Source: CS4-C045 sp963844115 (GTDB lineage Bacteria > Planctomycetota > Planctomycetia > Pirellulales > UBA7805). Taken from it: DNA of 64,000 bases. The stretch spans positions 35,868 to 99,867 of the forward strand of contig CAWJNN010000049.1 of the NCBI GenBank assembly GCA_963844115.1, written 5' to 3'. Shown piece after piece: positions 17,028 to 25,899 of the stretch (position 1 is its first letter; each line of letters begins with the position of its first letter). Position numbers and translations under genes: made by a program. The notes beneath the pieces were generated by a model, which saw only the letters and a program-made list of their open reading frames with translations, was not told where the DNA came from and made no database searches.

Positions 17028-17898
17028 ACGAGGAGGGATTGGCGCAGATCGCTCCGTATTGGTAACAGGTTAAACAGGCGCCGTGATCTAACGCGTACGA
17101 TCGGGATGCTTCGGTCAGCGTTTCGCCCAATACGGCATCCGGCGCTTCAATCAATATGGGACAGACGGCAACGCCCCGGTCGGTAACGATCCGGCTGTGC
17201 TCGCAAATCAGTTGCGATCGATCGAATCCCTCCATCATCTCGTGCGTCACCCGCTCGGTCCCGGAATAACCACATGTTCGCTGTTCTTCCGCGCCCAATC
17301 GCAATAGCGGCAGCAGTTTCAAACGCGGACGTTCGTAGCCGGCTCGGCGCAACATCTGGACGAACTGTCCCACAAAGACTTGGTCCTGTTCCTCGGGCCA
17401 GGTTCGGGCGGCGGTGATAATCGGCAAGAAGCCGTAGCGCACCAGTTCGACGATTCCCTTGACCGCCCGCTGAAACGTTCCTTCGCCGCGTATCGGATCG
17501 TTCGTCTCCGGCGAAAAACCATCAATCGATACACGAAACTCCAAACTATATGGGCTCTGTTCATCCGCCGTCCGCAACCGATCCAGCCATTCTTTTTTCA
17601 GCACCGTCCCATTGGTCAACACGGTTGCCGGACCGTACTTCAGCGTTTCTTCCAGAATCGCCACCATGTCGGGATTCAAGAACGGTTCGCCACCGGTGAA
17701 GTAATACTCTTTGACTCCCAAAGGCGCCGATTCTTCAAGTCGCTGCCGCACCTGCTCAAGACGAAGAAATCCGAAATTGTCGTTCTTCGGATGACAACTG
17801 ATAAAGCAATGGTGGCAGGATAGGTTGCAGCGGGTTCCGGCAACTTGAAACCATAGGTGGTCCAAGGCGGACAATTCCACTTCAGGTGCCGTCGTCAT
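16942..17898 (-). CDS. Radical SAM protein with C-terminal Cys motif
   Basis: A 318-residue radical SAM enzyme. The cluster motif is CNLSCHHC (C24, C28, C31) followed by an extra Cys35, then the YFTGGEPFLNPD, VLTNGT and VSIDG core blocks. Towards the C-terminus the cysteines in QLICEHSR, VAVCPI and CLTCYQYGAIC suggest a SPASM-like auxiliary cluster region. The last 25 or so residues (EHPTSNIQRRTSNVQHPTSK) are encoded by the intergenic GTTGGAT repeats and are not native enzyme sequence. The start ATG overlaps the upstream FAD gene by ATGA, so the two enzymes are co-translated. SPASM proteins often modify peptides or form maturation enzymes; no candidate substrate peptide is visible here. Confidence 0.85.
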   Translation of the reverse strand: MTTAPEVELSALDHLWFQVAGTRCNLSCHHCFISCHPKNDNFGFLRLEQVRQRLEESAPLGVKEYYFTGGEPFLNPDMVAILEETLKYGPATVLTNGTVLKKEWLDRLRTADEQSPYSLEFRVSIDGFSPETNDPIRGEGTFQRAVKGIVELVRYGFLPIITAARTWPEEQDQVFVGQFVQMLRRAGYERPRLKLLPLLRLGAEEQRTCGYSGTERVTHEMMEGFDRSQLICEHSRIVTDRGVAVCPILIEAPDAVLGETLTEASRSYALDHGACLTCYQYGAICANPSSSEHPTSNIQRRTSNVQHPTSKSTEAGNQ

Positions 17899-19175
17899 GC
17901 CACCGCTCCTTCATCCGTGTTCATTTTCTGAATCCCTTCATACAGATCCAGATCCGTACGGTCGCCGATGATCGAAAACAAATCGCGTATCTGCCGTAGA
18001 CCGATGGAGATCAGAAACTGCGAACTACGACCGTAGCTCTTGCTACCCAAAATGTAAAAATTCGGTTCCGTTGTGATCAACGAGTCCGGCCCGAATCCGA
18101 CTTGATCCAGACAATCGGTCGAGGTGTTGTCGCTGAGCGATGCGGCAAGTTTCATGGGTCCGTCCGATGCATAACATAGATGGACCTGCAAGTCGGCGAA
18201 TAGATCGGTCGCCGGGCGGTATCCGACATTGGCAATAATGCGATCGACCAGCAGCCGCTCGTCGCACTCCCCCGCCAGCTGCACCGCGAGTCCTTCGCTC
18301 TCCATTGGGTCGATAGCGACCACATTGCTACCGGCGATCCGACGAATTGTTTCCGCTGTCGATGCGGCCAACGCATTCGCTTCACGGCCAATACGATCTC
18401 TTTCCGTCAGGCGATCGTCTTTAATGACCGGGATTGGCCCGTCGGCGCGGCTCGCCTGCCGAGTCACCCACGTCACGCGTGTCTGAACTGCCTCGCGCGA
18501 CAATTCAGCTAATCCTAAGGCCGTCGTCGCTGCGGAATAGCCTGCGCCGACGAGCAGCGTATGTCGGCCGGCATACAAGTCTCGCTGATCCCCTAGAACA
18601 TCTGGCACGTGGTACTCGATTTTGCCTGCGGCCTGTCGTTCGCCTGGCGCGGGAACCCCCCCCTGCCCCATCCAGCATGGATTTCCATAGGTTCCCGTCG
18701 CGTCGATTACGACATCGGCCAGGACCGCGCGCTCCTGACCGTTCGCGTCACGCACAATCACACGAAACGGCGCCAAGGATCGATCCGCAATGCCAACGTT
18801 CTCGTTCTTTAGTTGTCCGTCGCGACCGACGGCCATGACTTCCGTTTGCTCGTGAATCGATCCTGCCAACAAGTCGGTCTTGGAAAGTGGCAGAAGATAA
18901 CGATCGGCGAATTCGCGACCCGTCAACAGGGAACTGTCGTCCGGGGATTGCCAGCGTGTGTCTTGCGCCGCCAGCGCTGCGACACCCAACGTCGACCGAT
19001 TCATACCGAACGGGCTGAAGAGTCGCACGTGACCCCAATCGAGCACATTCTGGGCCACCGTCCCGCGGTCGAATAATTCAACCTTGTAGCCCAAGAAGCG
19101 AGCGTACAAGGCAGCCTCTAACCCAATCGGCCCGGCGCCAAAGATCGCGATCGTTGCGGGAGTGTCAACAGACAT
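17895..19175 (-). CDS. FAD/NAD(P)-binding oxidoreductase
   Basis: A 426-residue flavoprotein. The N-terminal dinucleotide motif is IAIFGAGPIGLEAALYA, a second Rossmann motif lies in TLLVGAGYSAATTALGLAEL, and an ATG-like motif is present in VVIDATGTYGNP. This two-site layout is that of flavin monooxygenase/thioredoxin reductase-like enzymes. The start ATG 19175 abuts a TTAGAGG array, so its native 5' region may have been displaced. It overlaps the radical SAM gene by four bases, implying a joint pathway. The reaction is unknown; a redox partner for the radical SAM product is possible. Confidence 0.85.
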   Translation of the reverse strand: MSVDTPATIAIFGAGPIGLEAALYARFLGYKVELFDRGTVAQNVLDWGHVRLFSPFGMNRSTLGVAALAAQDTRWQSPDDSSLLTGREFADRYLLPLSKTDLLAGSIHEQTEVMAVGRDGQLKNENVGIADRSLAPFRVIVRDANGQERAVLADVVIDATGTYGNPCWMGQGGVPAPGERQAAGKIEYHVPDVLGDQRDLYAGRHTLLVGAGYSAATTALGLAELSREAVQTRVTWVTRQASRADGPIPVIKDDRLTERDRIGREANALAASTAETIRRIAGSNVVAIDPMESEGLAVQLAGECDERLLVDRIIANVGYRPATDLFADLQVHLCYASDGPMKLAASLSDNTSTDCLDQVGFGPDSLITTEPNFYILGSKSYGRSSQFLISIGLRQIRDLFSIIGDRTDLDLYEGIQKMNTDEGAVA

Positions 19176-19455
<280 letters not shown>

Positions 19456-19512
19456 CCCCTTAACGAGCATACACGCTTGATCCGTCTGGCGAATAGTCGC
19501 GGCAGCTGAAAA

Positions 19513-20640
19513 CTAGTTAGTGGTCGAACGCTCCAACCGAAATGTTTGCAGGTCGATTTGTGGCCGTTCGTCCCGCATCAGTTCGCTCATCAGGACCGCC
19601 GTGGCGGGCGAAAGATATAATCCCCAGCGAAAGTGACCCGCCGCAACGAACGCATTGTCCAAATTCGGTAGACGCCCCAGATAGGGCATACGGTCCGGAG
19701 TGCACGGTCGCAAGCCGGCCCAGCACTTCTCCACCTCGACCGTAGCGAGCTCGGGCATGACGGACGTAGCAAAACTCAAGAGGTCTGTGATCGCCGATAC
19801 GGTTGTTCTTTTATCAAAGCCAACGTCTTCCAAGGTCGAACCGACCAACAACCGTCCGTCATCCCGCGGCACCATATAACGGCGTTTTTCGTAGACGACC
19901 GATTGCAACCTGGTCTCCGGCAATTTGAGCAATGCGATCTGCCCTCGGATCGGCTTGATTGGTAAACGGCAACCCAGTTGGCTCAGCAGGTCGCCACTCC
20001 AAGCGCCAGCCGCAAAGCAATAGCGGTCGGCTTGCAATGTTCCGCTCGATGTTTGCAACCGCTGGATACGGCCAGACTGGGCATCGATCGATTGCACCTT
20101 GGTGTTTTCCGAGAATTGCACACCCTGCTGACGGCAGCCGGCGACGAGCGCCTTCAGATGGCGCGGATTTCGCAACTGCGCCGCGGCGGGGATCTGATAA
20201 CAGGCCTTCAAATTCCCTTCGTTCAGACCGCTCAACGCCGGTTCCAGCTGCAACAACTGATCCACGGCCAGTTCATTGACTTCAATGCCACGACGTCGCA
20301 AGGCCGCGACCTCTGCGTCCAGCGACGAGTGTTGATCCTCTGTGCGAGCAAACGAGAGTTCGCTGCACGGTCGATAGCCGGTATCGATTCCGGTTTGATC
20401 GACCAGTCTCTGCGACCACGCCGCGTGCAGGTTGAAGCTTAGCTGGCAGAGCGCGTCATAAATCGGGTGATCCGGGTCGACCACGGCAGCTGGTAAGATA
20501 CCCGCCCCCGCCCAAGAGGCCTCCCGTCCCATGGCATTCTGATCCACCACCCGCACGCGCATACCACGGCCGCTGAGCTCGTAGGCGATGGACAAACCGA
20601 CCACGCCGCCGCCAATCACCAGGCAGTCATCCAACTTCAT
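19513..20640 (-). CDS. thiO: Glycine oxidase ThiO-like FAD-dependent amine oxidase
   Basis: A 375-residue D-amino acid oxidase-fold flavoenzyme. The N-terminal FAD motif is CLVIGGGVVGLSIAYEL; the family blocks GREASWAGAGILPA, IKPIRGQIALL, RRYMVPRDDGRLLVGSTLEDVGFDK, WAGLRPCTPDRMPYLG and AAGHFRWGLYLSPATA are complete. ThiO oxidises glycine to iminoglycine for thiazole synthesis in thiamine biosynthesis. No other thi gene is in the window, so a related amine oxidase role cannot be excluded. It lies just downstream of the DUF2064 glycosyltransferase gene on the same strand. Confidence 0.85.
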   Translation of the reverse strand: MKLDDCLVIGGGVVGLSIAYELSGRGMRVRVVDQNAMGREASWAGAGILPAAVVDPDHPIYDALCQLSFNLHAAWSQRLVDQTGIDTGYRPCSELSFARTEDQHSSLDAEVAALRRRGIEVNELAVDQLLQLEPALSGLNEGNLKACYQIPAAAQLRNPRHLKALVAGCRQQGVQFSENTKVQSIDAQSGRIQRLQTSSGTLQADRYCFAAGAWSGDLLSQLGCRLPIKPIRGQIALLKLPETRLQSVVYEKRRYMVPRDDGRLLVGSTLEDVGFDKRTTVSAITDLLSFATSVMPELATVEVEKCWAGLRPCTPDRMPYLGRLPNLDNAFVAAGHFRWGLYLSPATAVLMSELMRDERPQIDLQTFRLERSTTN

Positions 20641-20670
20641 TATTGCGCCAATTCAAACGAACAAGAATTT

Positions 20671-21355
20671 TCATCCGCGATCGATCTCCCGCGCCGCCTC
20701 GATCCGTACTCGCAGCTCCTTCAACGCGTCGTCATCCTCGCACTGGACGAGTTCCTTTTGCAGGCGGTCGAAGCTTGCGGCATCATCAACGTCGTACCAC
20801 GGCGCAATTTCCTGGTACGAGGCCGAGCGGCCCCGTAGTCGATCGAGGGTCTGCCTCATCACGTTGGGGGTTCCCCAATCGATATCGTCGAAGATATCAG
20901 GAGTCTGCTGACGGGCACCGACGAGGTAGTATCCGCCATCCTCGGAAGGACCTAGAACGACAGAGCATTTCCGCAGCGCATTGAACGCCTCGGTGATGCG
21001 CGACGCCGGAAGCGTAGGGCTATCCGATCCGATCAACACGACCAGGTCGCAGCCTGCATCAAACGATGCGTCGAAGAAATCTCGCATGCGCGATCCCAGG
21101 TCGCCGTCCACTTGCGGCCGCAGTTCCCATGGTTCGTCCACAAGCTGTGCGAATTCCGCTCGACGATCCGTGGGCGAATAGGCAACGACTCGGTTCAGCG
21201 GCAAATCTGAAAGCGGCAAATCTGAAAAACGCCTCAGGATCGTCGTCAGAAAGGCATGATAGATTTCCGCAGCTTCGCGCACCAATCGCCGTCGCCAATC
21301 GTGTTTTGACCTCGCCCGCTTGCCAATACTTGGCGAAAATGCCTAATCGGCTCAT
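20671..21355 (-). CDS. DUF2064 glycosyltransferase (TIGR04282-like), frameshifted
   Basis: GT-A-fold nucleotidyl/glycosyltransferase of the kind called rSAM/selenodomain-associated transferase 1. The N-terminal MSRLGIFAKYWQAGEVKTRLATAIG (from ATG 21355) is in one frame. The rest (VREAAEIYHAFLTTILRRF, GSDSPTLPASRITEAFNAL, VVLGPSEDGGYYLVGA, FDDIDWGTPNVM) is in another, so there is a one-base indel near 21285-21292. The DxD-like metal site is in GSDSPTLP. Family members transfer groups from NTP donors, often near radical SAM genes; here a radical SAM gene is two genes downstream. Confidence 0.78.
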
Positions 21356-21368
21356 CAACTAGATCACC

Positions 21369-21716
21369 CTAGCGTTCGTGCGGCAACTCGTGCAACAAAC
21401 GGCGCAACAACGTCTCATTCACGCGACCACGAAATCGCACCTGGCCGTCGATTAGTACAACCGGTACACATTCGCCATATAGCTGTTCGAGGGCCGCGTC
21501 TTCGTCCACATCGATTTCTTTTGGTTCGATACCATAGCGAAGCAGAAGTTGCCTGGCGTCCTCGCATAAATGGCAGCCGTTACGTGTGTACAGGATAATA
21601 TCGCTATAAATACCGTAGACGTGACGCTTTGACTGAGTAAACTTATGGCTTATCTCCGCCGGAAATAGGTGGCCAACGCAAGTACTCCGTGGTATTCTGG
21701 ACGAGAGCAGGCTCAT
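21369..21716 (-). CDS. Glutaredoxin-like protein (DUF836)
   Basis: The functional core is YSDIILYTRNGCHLCEDARQLLLRYGIEPKEIDVDED...CVPVVLIDGQVRFRGRVNETLLRRLL, a short thioredoxin-fold protein with CHLC in the redox position and the cis-Pro in VPVV. The start is unclear: ATG 21716 gives about 115 residues but overlaps the divergent kinase 5' region, and no good ATG or GTG lies closer to the core. It ends 14 bases before the glycosyltransferase gene on the same strand. DUF836 proteins are small disulfide oxidoreductases of unknown partner. Confidence 0.75.
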   Translation of the reverse strand: MSLLSSRIPRSTCVGHLFPAEISHKFTQSKRHVYGIYSDIILYTRNGCHLCEDARQLLLRYGIEPKEIDVDEDAALEQLYGECVPVVLIDGQVRFRGRVNETLLRRLLHELPHER

Positions 21717-21758
21717 CTCTTTTCTTTTCTGACACACGCCGGATTCACGAGCAACGGC

Positions 21759-23297
21759 ATGGCCAAGGTCAGCGTAGACAAACTCATTGAACTCGTTAAG
21801 CGTAGCGGTCTGGTTGAGAATAAGAAACTGCTCAACGAGACGCTGGCTGAGCTGAAGGTACAGTCTGGCGGCGAGTACCCCAATGACGCCGCCCAGGTTG
21901 CCGAGCATCTAGTCGAAAGCGGCCTGATCACGAAGTGGCAAAGCGACAAACTCTTGGAGAGTCGCCACAAGGGGTTCTTCCTGGGCAAGTACAAATTGCT
22001 CGGCCATCTGGGTACCGGTGGCATGAGCAGCGTTTACCTGGCCGACCACGTGATCATGCGCCGGCGGGTGGCGATCAAAGTACTGCCGGCGAAGAAGGTT
22101 GGCAATTCGTCCTATCTTGCTCGCTTCCAGCAAGAGGCTCAAGCGGTCGCCCGCTTGAATCACAAGAACATCGTCCGCGCCTACGATATCGATTCCGACA
22201 AAAATATTCACTACATCGTCATGGAGTTCATCGACGGCAAAGACCTGCAACGAACTGTCAAGGATGATGGGCCGTTGGATTACGAAACGGTGGCCAACTA
22301 CATAGCTCAGGCCGCCGAAGGACTTGAACATGCCCATCAGGCTGGATTGATCCACCGGGATATCAAGCCGGCGAACCTGCTGGTCGACGAAAAGGGCGTT
22401 GTCAAAATCCTGGATATGGGTCTCGCGCGATTTACCGACGAAGATCGAGCATCATTAACCGTCGCGCATGACGAAAACGTATTGGGAACAGCCGATTACC
22501 TGGCTCCAGAGCAGGCGATCAATAGCCACAACGTCGATAACCGGGCCGACATCTACAGCCTCGGCTGCACCGCCTATTATCTGTTGACCGGCCACCCCCC
22601 CTTCCCCGAAGGAACGTTGACCGAGCGATTAATGGCACATCAGCAGAAAAAGCATGCCAGTATTCTGGTCGATCGCCCGGACGCCCCTAAGGATCTGGTT
22701 GCGATCTGTGAAATGATGATGGCGAAGTCTCGTGATCAGCGGCATGCGAATGCCGGACTCGTTGCCATCGATATGGCCCGTTGGCTAAACCGTCGAGGCC
22801 ATTCCTTTCAAACCGCCAGTGATAGTGGAACAGGTAGTGGGAATTTGACCGCCGCGGCGCAGGCCGCTCGACAAATTGCCGCAGATTCCGGGCGCGGTGG
22901 CACTACTGACGATCGCCGCTCGCCGTTACCGCCGCGGCGCATGCCCAAGAAATCGGAACTCCACGATACAATCGCCGACTCGACGCGCGAGACGCAGGCG
23001 GGTGGCAGGTCGGCGTCACCGGACACTGCGGCCAATCCCGAACGCCAACAGCTTCTGAAAGCCAAGCCACTTGACGAGCAACCAACCGTCACGGATGCCG
23101 ATGGCGGCCCAATCCTTATCGATACCGTCGGGGATGCACCCCGGCCGCTGTCCCTAGCGGAGCAGAGGGCGACCAAACGACGACCGCAAGCTGTTCCTGT
23201 CGGTGTTTGGATTGCCCTGGGGGCCGGAGTGGTCGTTTTGCTAGGGTTGATAGGTATGGTGATAAATGAAATCTTCGAGTCCGGTGCCGGCCCTTAG
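21759..23297 (+). CDS. Membrane Ser/Thr protein kinase (planctomycete type)
   Basis: A 512-residue Hanks-type kinase. An N-terminal helical region of about 75 residues (KVSVDKLIELVKRSGLV...GLITKWQSDKLL), typical of planctomycete kinases, precedes the kinase domain with GTGGMSSVY (P-loop), VAIKVLP (Lys), HRDIKPANLL (catalytic loop), DMGLAR in place of DFG, and APEQ. A Ser/Pro/Arg-rich linker leads to one C-terminal membrane helix (VGVWIALGAGVVVLLGLIGMVI), leaving almost no outer domain. It phosphorylates Ser/Thr targets at the inner face of the membrane. ATG 21759 is chosen because the conserved N-terminal region begins there. Confidence 0.9.
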   Translation: MAKVSVDKLIELVKRSGLVENKKLLNETLAELKVQSGGEYPNDAAQVAEHLVESGLITKWQSDKLLESRHKGFFLGKYKLLGHLGTGGMSSVYLADHVIMRRRVAIKVLPAKKVGNSSYLARFQQEAQAVARLNHKNIVRAYDIDSDKNIHYIVMEFIDGKDLQRTVKDDGPLDYETVANYIAQAAEGLEHAHQAGLIHRDIKPANLLVDEKGVVKILDMGLARFTDEDRASLTVAHDENVLGTADYLAPEQAINSHNVDNRADIYSLGCTAYYLLTGHPPFPEGTLTERLMAHQQKKHASILVDRPDAPKDLVAICEMMMAKSRDQRHANAGLVAIDMARWLNRRGHSFQTASDSGTGSGNLTAAAQAARQIAADSGRGGTTDDRRSPLPPRRMPKKSELHDTIADSTRETQAGGRSASPDTAANPERQQLLKAKPLDEQPTVTDADGGPILIDTVGDAPRPLSLAEQRATKRRPQAVPVGVWIALGAGVVVLLGLIGMVINEIFESGAGP

Positions 23298-23787
23298 CGC
23301 CAATCGACAGGCCTCCTGAACTGGAGGTTTCATCTCAGCAGCGCCACGCATCGTTCGCTCTACGATGCTGATCCAGTGCGCTGATCGCAGTGCGCGATCC
23401 TGTGCGCTGATCCTGTGCGGCGCAACAATGCGCAACCGAACTTTTCGCGAAGCGTTCGCGCGGTCCGAAACGCAAAGCGATCGGCGACAAAATCCGCCAC
23501 GATCACCGTCCGGGAATGACTATACATATGACCAGTGTACGGCTGACGCTAACCGCTTGAACTACAATCACTTGCAATGTTCACTTGTATACTAGTGATA
23601 TCAAACGTAATATTGATTGGTGGGCGACGACCACTTTTTCTCCACTCCTCCTTCGCCCTCTTATCCAACGGAATGCTTCGTTTGCCGCGAACGATTTGCG
23701 GTATCAACGGATTGAATCCCCCCAGGATGACATTTTCTTGTTTCTGCGCTCGTTTTGCGTCGATCTTAGCAACAGGGCAGGTAACAA
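23298..23787. other. Intergenic, short degenerate repeats only
   Basis: Near 23305-23335 a short inverted repeat (GGCCTCC...GGAGGTTT) could end kinase transcription, although no T-run follows clearly. At about 23370-23420 the sequence TGCGCTGATC recurs three times. No convincing gene is seen. Confidence 0.45.
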
Positions 23788-24501
23788 ATGCGTACTACGC
23801 GAGACTCGAAATTGGCAGGGCTGCGTCGTCGAAACGCCCGTGTGGCGACTTCGAGCCGAGGACGTTCTTTGCCTGGCAAGCGCGCCCGCGGGACGCAGCG
23901 CAACGAGTGCCTTCCGTTCTCGCCGCCCGAAGACTGGTACGAGCCGGAAGAAGTCGTCAAGCATGATCCGTATGAAGTTCGGTTCATTCAACAGCCCCCA
24001 GGCAAAGGCTATCGGCACGTCGTCACGGTTCAGGAAGTTCGGCAGCGGCTAAATCAGTTGCCGGCCGCGTTCGTCGCTCCGCTTGAGGTCGTCCAGCTAA
24101 GCCGCATGACGCAAAAGAAGGAATTGTTTCCGTGCTATGGAATGCAGTGGGGTACATCGGTCTATCTCTATCCGATCGAAGCCGACCTGGTCGAACACCA
24201 CTGCCGACCTCCGAAGCCGGCTCAGGTGCAAGAGGCCAATATGTACGGCGGACATTGGGTTCAGAAAGGACCACGACGCTGGCAGCTGATCTGGACGGAA
24301 CAGACCGCCCGGGACTTCTACCTGAACAATATCCTGATGCACGAAATTGGCCACCTGCTGGATGCCCGCAACTCCACCTACGCCGACCGTGAACGGTACG
24401 CGGAATGGTTTGCGACGGAACATGGCTACAAACCGACGCGCCAACCCAAGCGTGGTCGGCAAAAGTCCCGCCGTCCCAAGCGCCGCCACCACAAGATGTA
24501 A
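23788..24501 (+). CDS. Hypothetical HExxH metalloprotein
   Basis: A 237-residue protein without a signal peptide. HEIGHLLDARN (about 188-198) with a following YAEWFA Glu is a zincin-like site. The N-terminus (SKLAGLRRRNARVATSSRGRS) and C-terminus (QPKRGRQKSRRPKRRHHKM) are strongly basic and may bind nucleic acid or another polyanion. The middle region VQLSRMTQKKELFPCYGMQWGTSVYLYPIEADLVE is well structured. I do not recognise a named family. The catalytic Glu and three plausible zinc ligands (two His, one Glu) make a peptidase role likely but unproven. Confidence 0.7.
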   Translation: MRTTRDSKLAGLRRRNARVATSSRGRSLPGKRARGTQRNECLPFSPPEDWYEPEEVVKHDPYEVRFIQQPPGKGYRHVVTVQEVRQRLNQLPAAFVAPLEVVQLSRMTQKKELFPCYGMQWGTSVYLYPIEADLVEHHCRPPKPAQVQEANMYGGHWVQKGPRRWQLIWTEQTARDFYLNNILMHEIGHLLDARNSTYADRERYAEWFATEHGYKPTRQPKRGRQKSRRPKRRHHKM

Positions 24502-24548
24502 GTCCCGCGCGGTCAGCACTGCGCTGCGCCTCCAAGCCCTCGCCCTCC

Positions 24549-24618
24549 CGTACGATGGGACTCCGATCCCGTCGCTGCCTCGCTGTCATGTGCGACGGGA
24601 TCGGAGTCCCATCGTACG
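24549..24618. repeat. Perfect 26-bp hairpin of the GATGGGACTCCGATCCCGTC family
   Basis: The arms 24549-24574 and 24593-24618 are perfect reverse complements around an 18-base loop. They lie between the convergent HExxH gene and larE, where a bidirectional terminator could act, but there is no T-run. The same arm sequence is tandemly repeated at 37159-37280. Confidence 0.92.
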
Positions 24619-24636
24619 GACGGTTGCGCCCGATCC

Positions 24637-25494
24637 CTACGAACGATTGACGATCTCAATCGGCAACACGAGATTCTGACTGCCGGATCGGAAGCCTTCC
24701 AGGTCCAACGAGACGTACTGGAAGCCGAGCTCACGAAATTTGGTGACCAACGGTGCTCGAAAATCAGGGGCCGTTAGCTTGGGCAGATCGTCGATCGCAA
24801 CTTCCAGGCGAGCCAGATCGCCCTTGTGATACCGAACGCGAACTTCTCGCAAACCGGCACCGCGCAGGAACCGCTCGGCCGCGTCAATCATGGCTAACCG
24901 CTCCGGCGTGACTTCTTCGCCATAGGCGACCCGGCTCGACAAGCAAGGCGACGCCGGCTTGTTCCATACCGGCAATTCCCATCTGGCTGCCAGCTGGCGC
25001 ACTTCGTCCTTCGTGATGCCACAATCGGCGAGCGGACTCAGCACCCGATGCTCGTCCGCAGCTCGTAGCCCGGGCCGAAAGTCACCCTGGTCATCCACGT
25101 TGGCGCCATTAAACACAACCGCAACGCCCAATCGATCACAAAGATCGCCCAGATGGTCATAGAGTTCGGTCTTGCAGTGGTAGCAACGATCGGCCCGGTT
25201 GGCGACGTAGTCGGGATTCTCGAATTCGGAAGTAGCGAGCGTCTCGTGACGGATCCCGATCAGATGGGCAATCCGCCGGGCCTCTTCCAACTCGCCATCA
25301 GCAAGACTTGGGCTCACGCCCGTGACGGCAATGGCTCGATCGCCGAGCGCCAAACAGGCGGCCTTCGCGACGACCGCGCTATCGACACCCCCAGAAAACG
25401 CCACGGCACAACTCTCAAATTGGGCGGCGTATTGCAGTAGTCGGTCGGTTTTCTCGTCCAGATTGACCATGGTCTGTAACGCCAGCCCATTCAT
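24637..25494 (-). CDS. larE: LarE-like ATP-dependent sulfur transferase
   Basis: An N-type ATP pyrophosphatase fold with the PP-loop SGGVDS (about 34-39 from ATG 25494), CYHCKTELYD, FNGANVDDQGDFRPG, and the key block NKPASPCLSSR whose Cys (about 184) aligns with the sacrificial sulfur-donor cysteine of LarE. LarE thiolates pyridinium dinucleotide to build the nickel-pincer cofactor of lactate racemase. No larA, larB or larC is adjacent, and many bacteria have orphan LarE homologues of unknown role. The ATG at 25494 and a TTG at 25503 close to GAGG are both possible starts. Confidence 0.85.
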   Translation of the reverse strand: MNGLALQTMVNLDEKTDRLLQYAAQFESCAVAFSGGVDSAVVAKAACLALGDRAIAVTGVSPSLADGELEEARRIAHLIGIRHETLATSEFENPDYVANRADRCYHCKTELYDHLGDLCDRLGVAVVFNGANVDDQGDFRPGLRAADEHRVLSPLADCGITKDEVRQLAARWELPVWNKPASPCLSSRVAYGEEVTPERLAMIDAAERFLRGAGLREVRVRYHKGDLARLEVAIDDLPKLTAPDFRAPLVTKFRELGFQYVSLDLEGFRSGSQNLVLPIEIVNRS

Positions 25495-25899
25495 AAAAAA
25501 CAAGATCCTCTACCGCGCGACTGCTGACGCACTAAGGATGAGCTCGACCTTCGTGCAGGTGGGTGCCTTGGAACTAAGTTTCGTGATCCAAACGCTTTGT
25601 TCCGGAGCAGGTTGCGCCGGGCGCCGGCTATACGGCCCTCAAATCCTTTAAAAAGGCTCCCGATGAGCTCGTTTAGCGGCTCACCCCAGCATTGCATCAA
25701 CCGTGAGACACGGCAGAGGACTTGCTGCAGTGCATGGTATCGCAGCAGCGTGTTGAGGGCAAGAAATAGGGCAAGAAATATCGCGTACCGCTGGCCGCGT
25801 TCGCCGTCAAAACGGCGGCATTTCATGGACAATGGGCGAAATTGAATGGCTCAGCCGGCCGCGACCGGCCACGCGGCATCGAAGTCGTTGACAAACCCA
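25495..25899. other. Intergenic, no gene seen
   Basis: This lies upstream of larE and downstream of the DUF4912 gene. It holds only short frames without family features, and no RNA gene or repeat was recognised. A promoter for larE is expected near 25510-25600. Confidence 0.45.

Noticed and set aside
24023..24589. Minus-strand frame opposite the HExxH gene
   Set aside because: Arg/Ser/Pro-rich shadow without family features, while the plus strand has a conserved zinc site.
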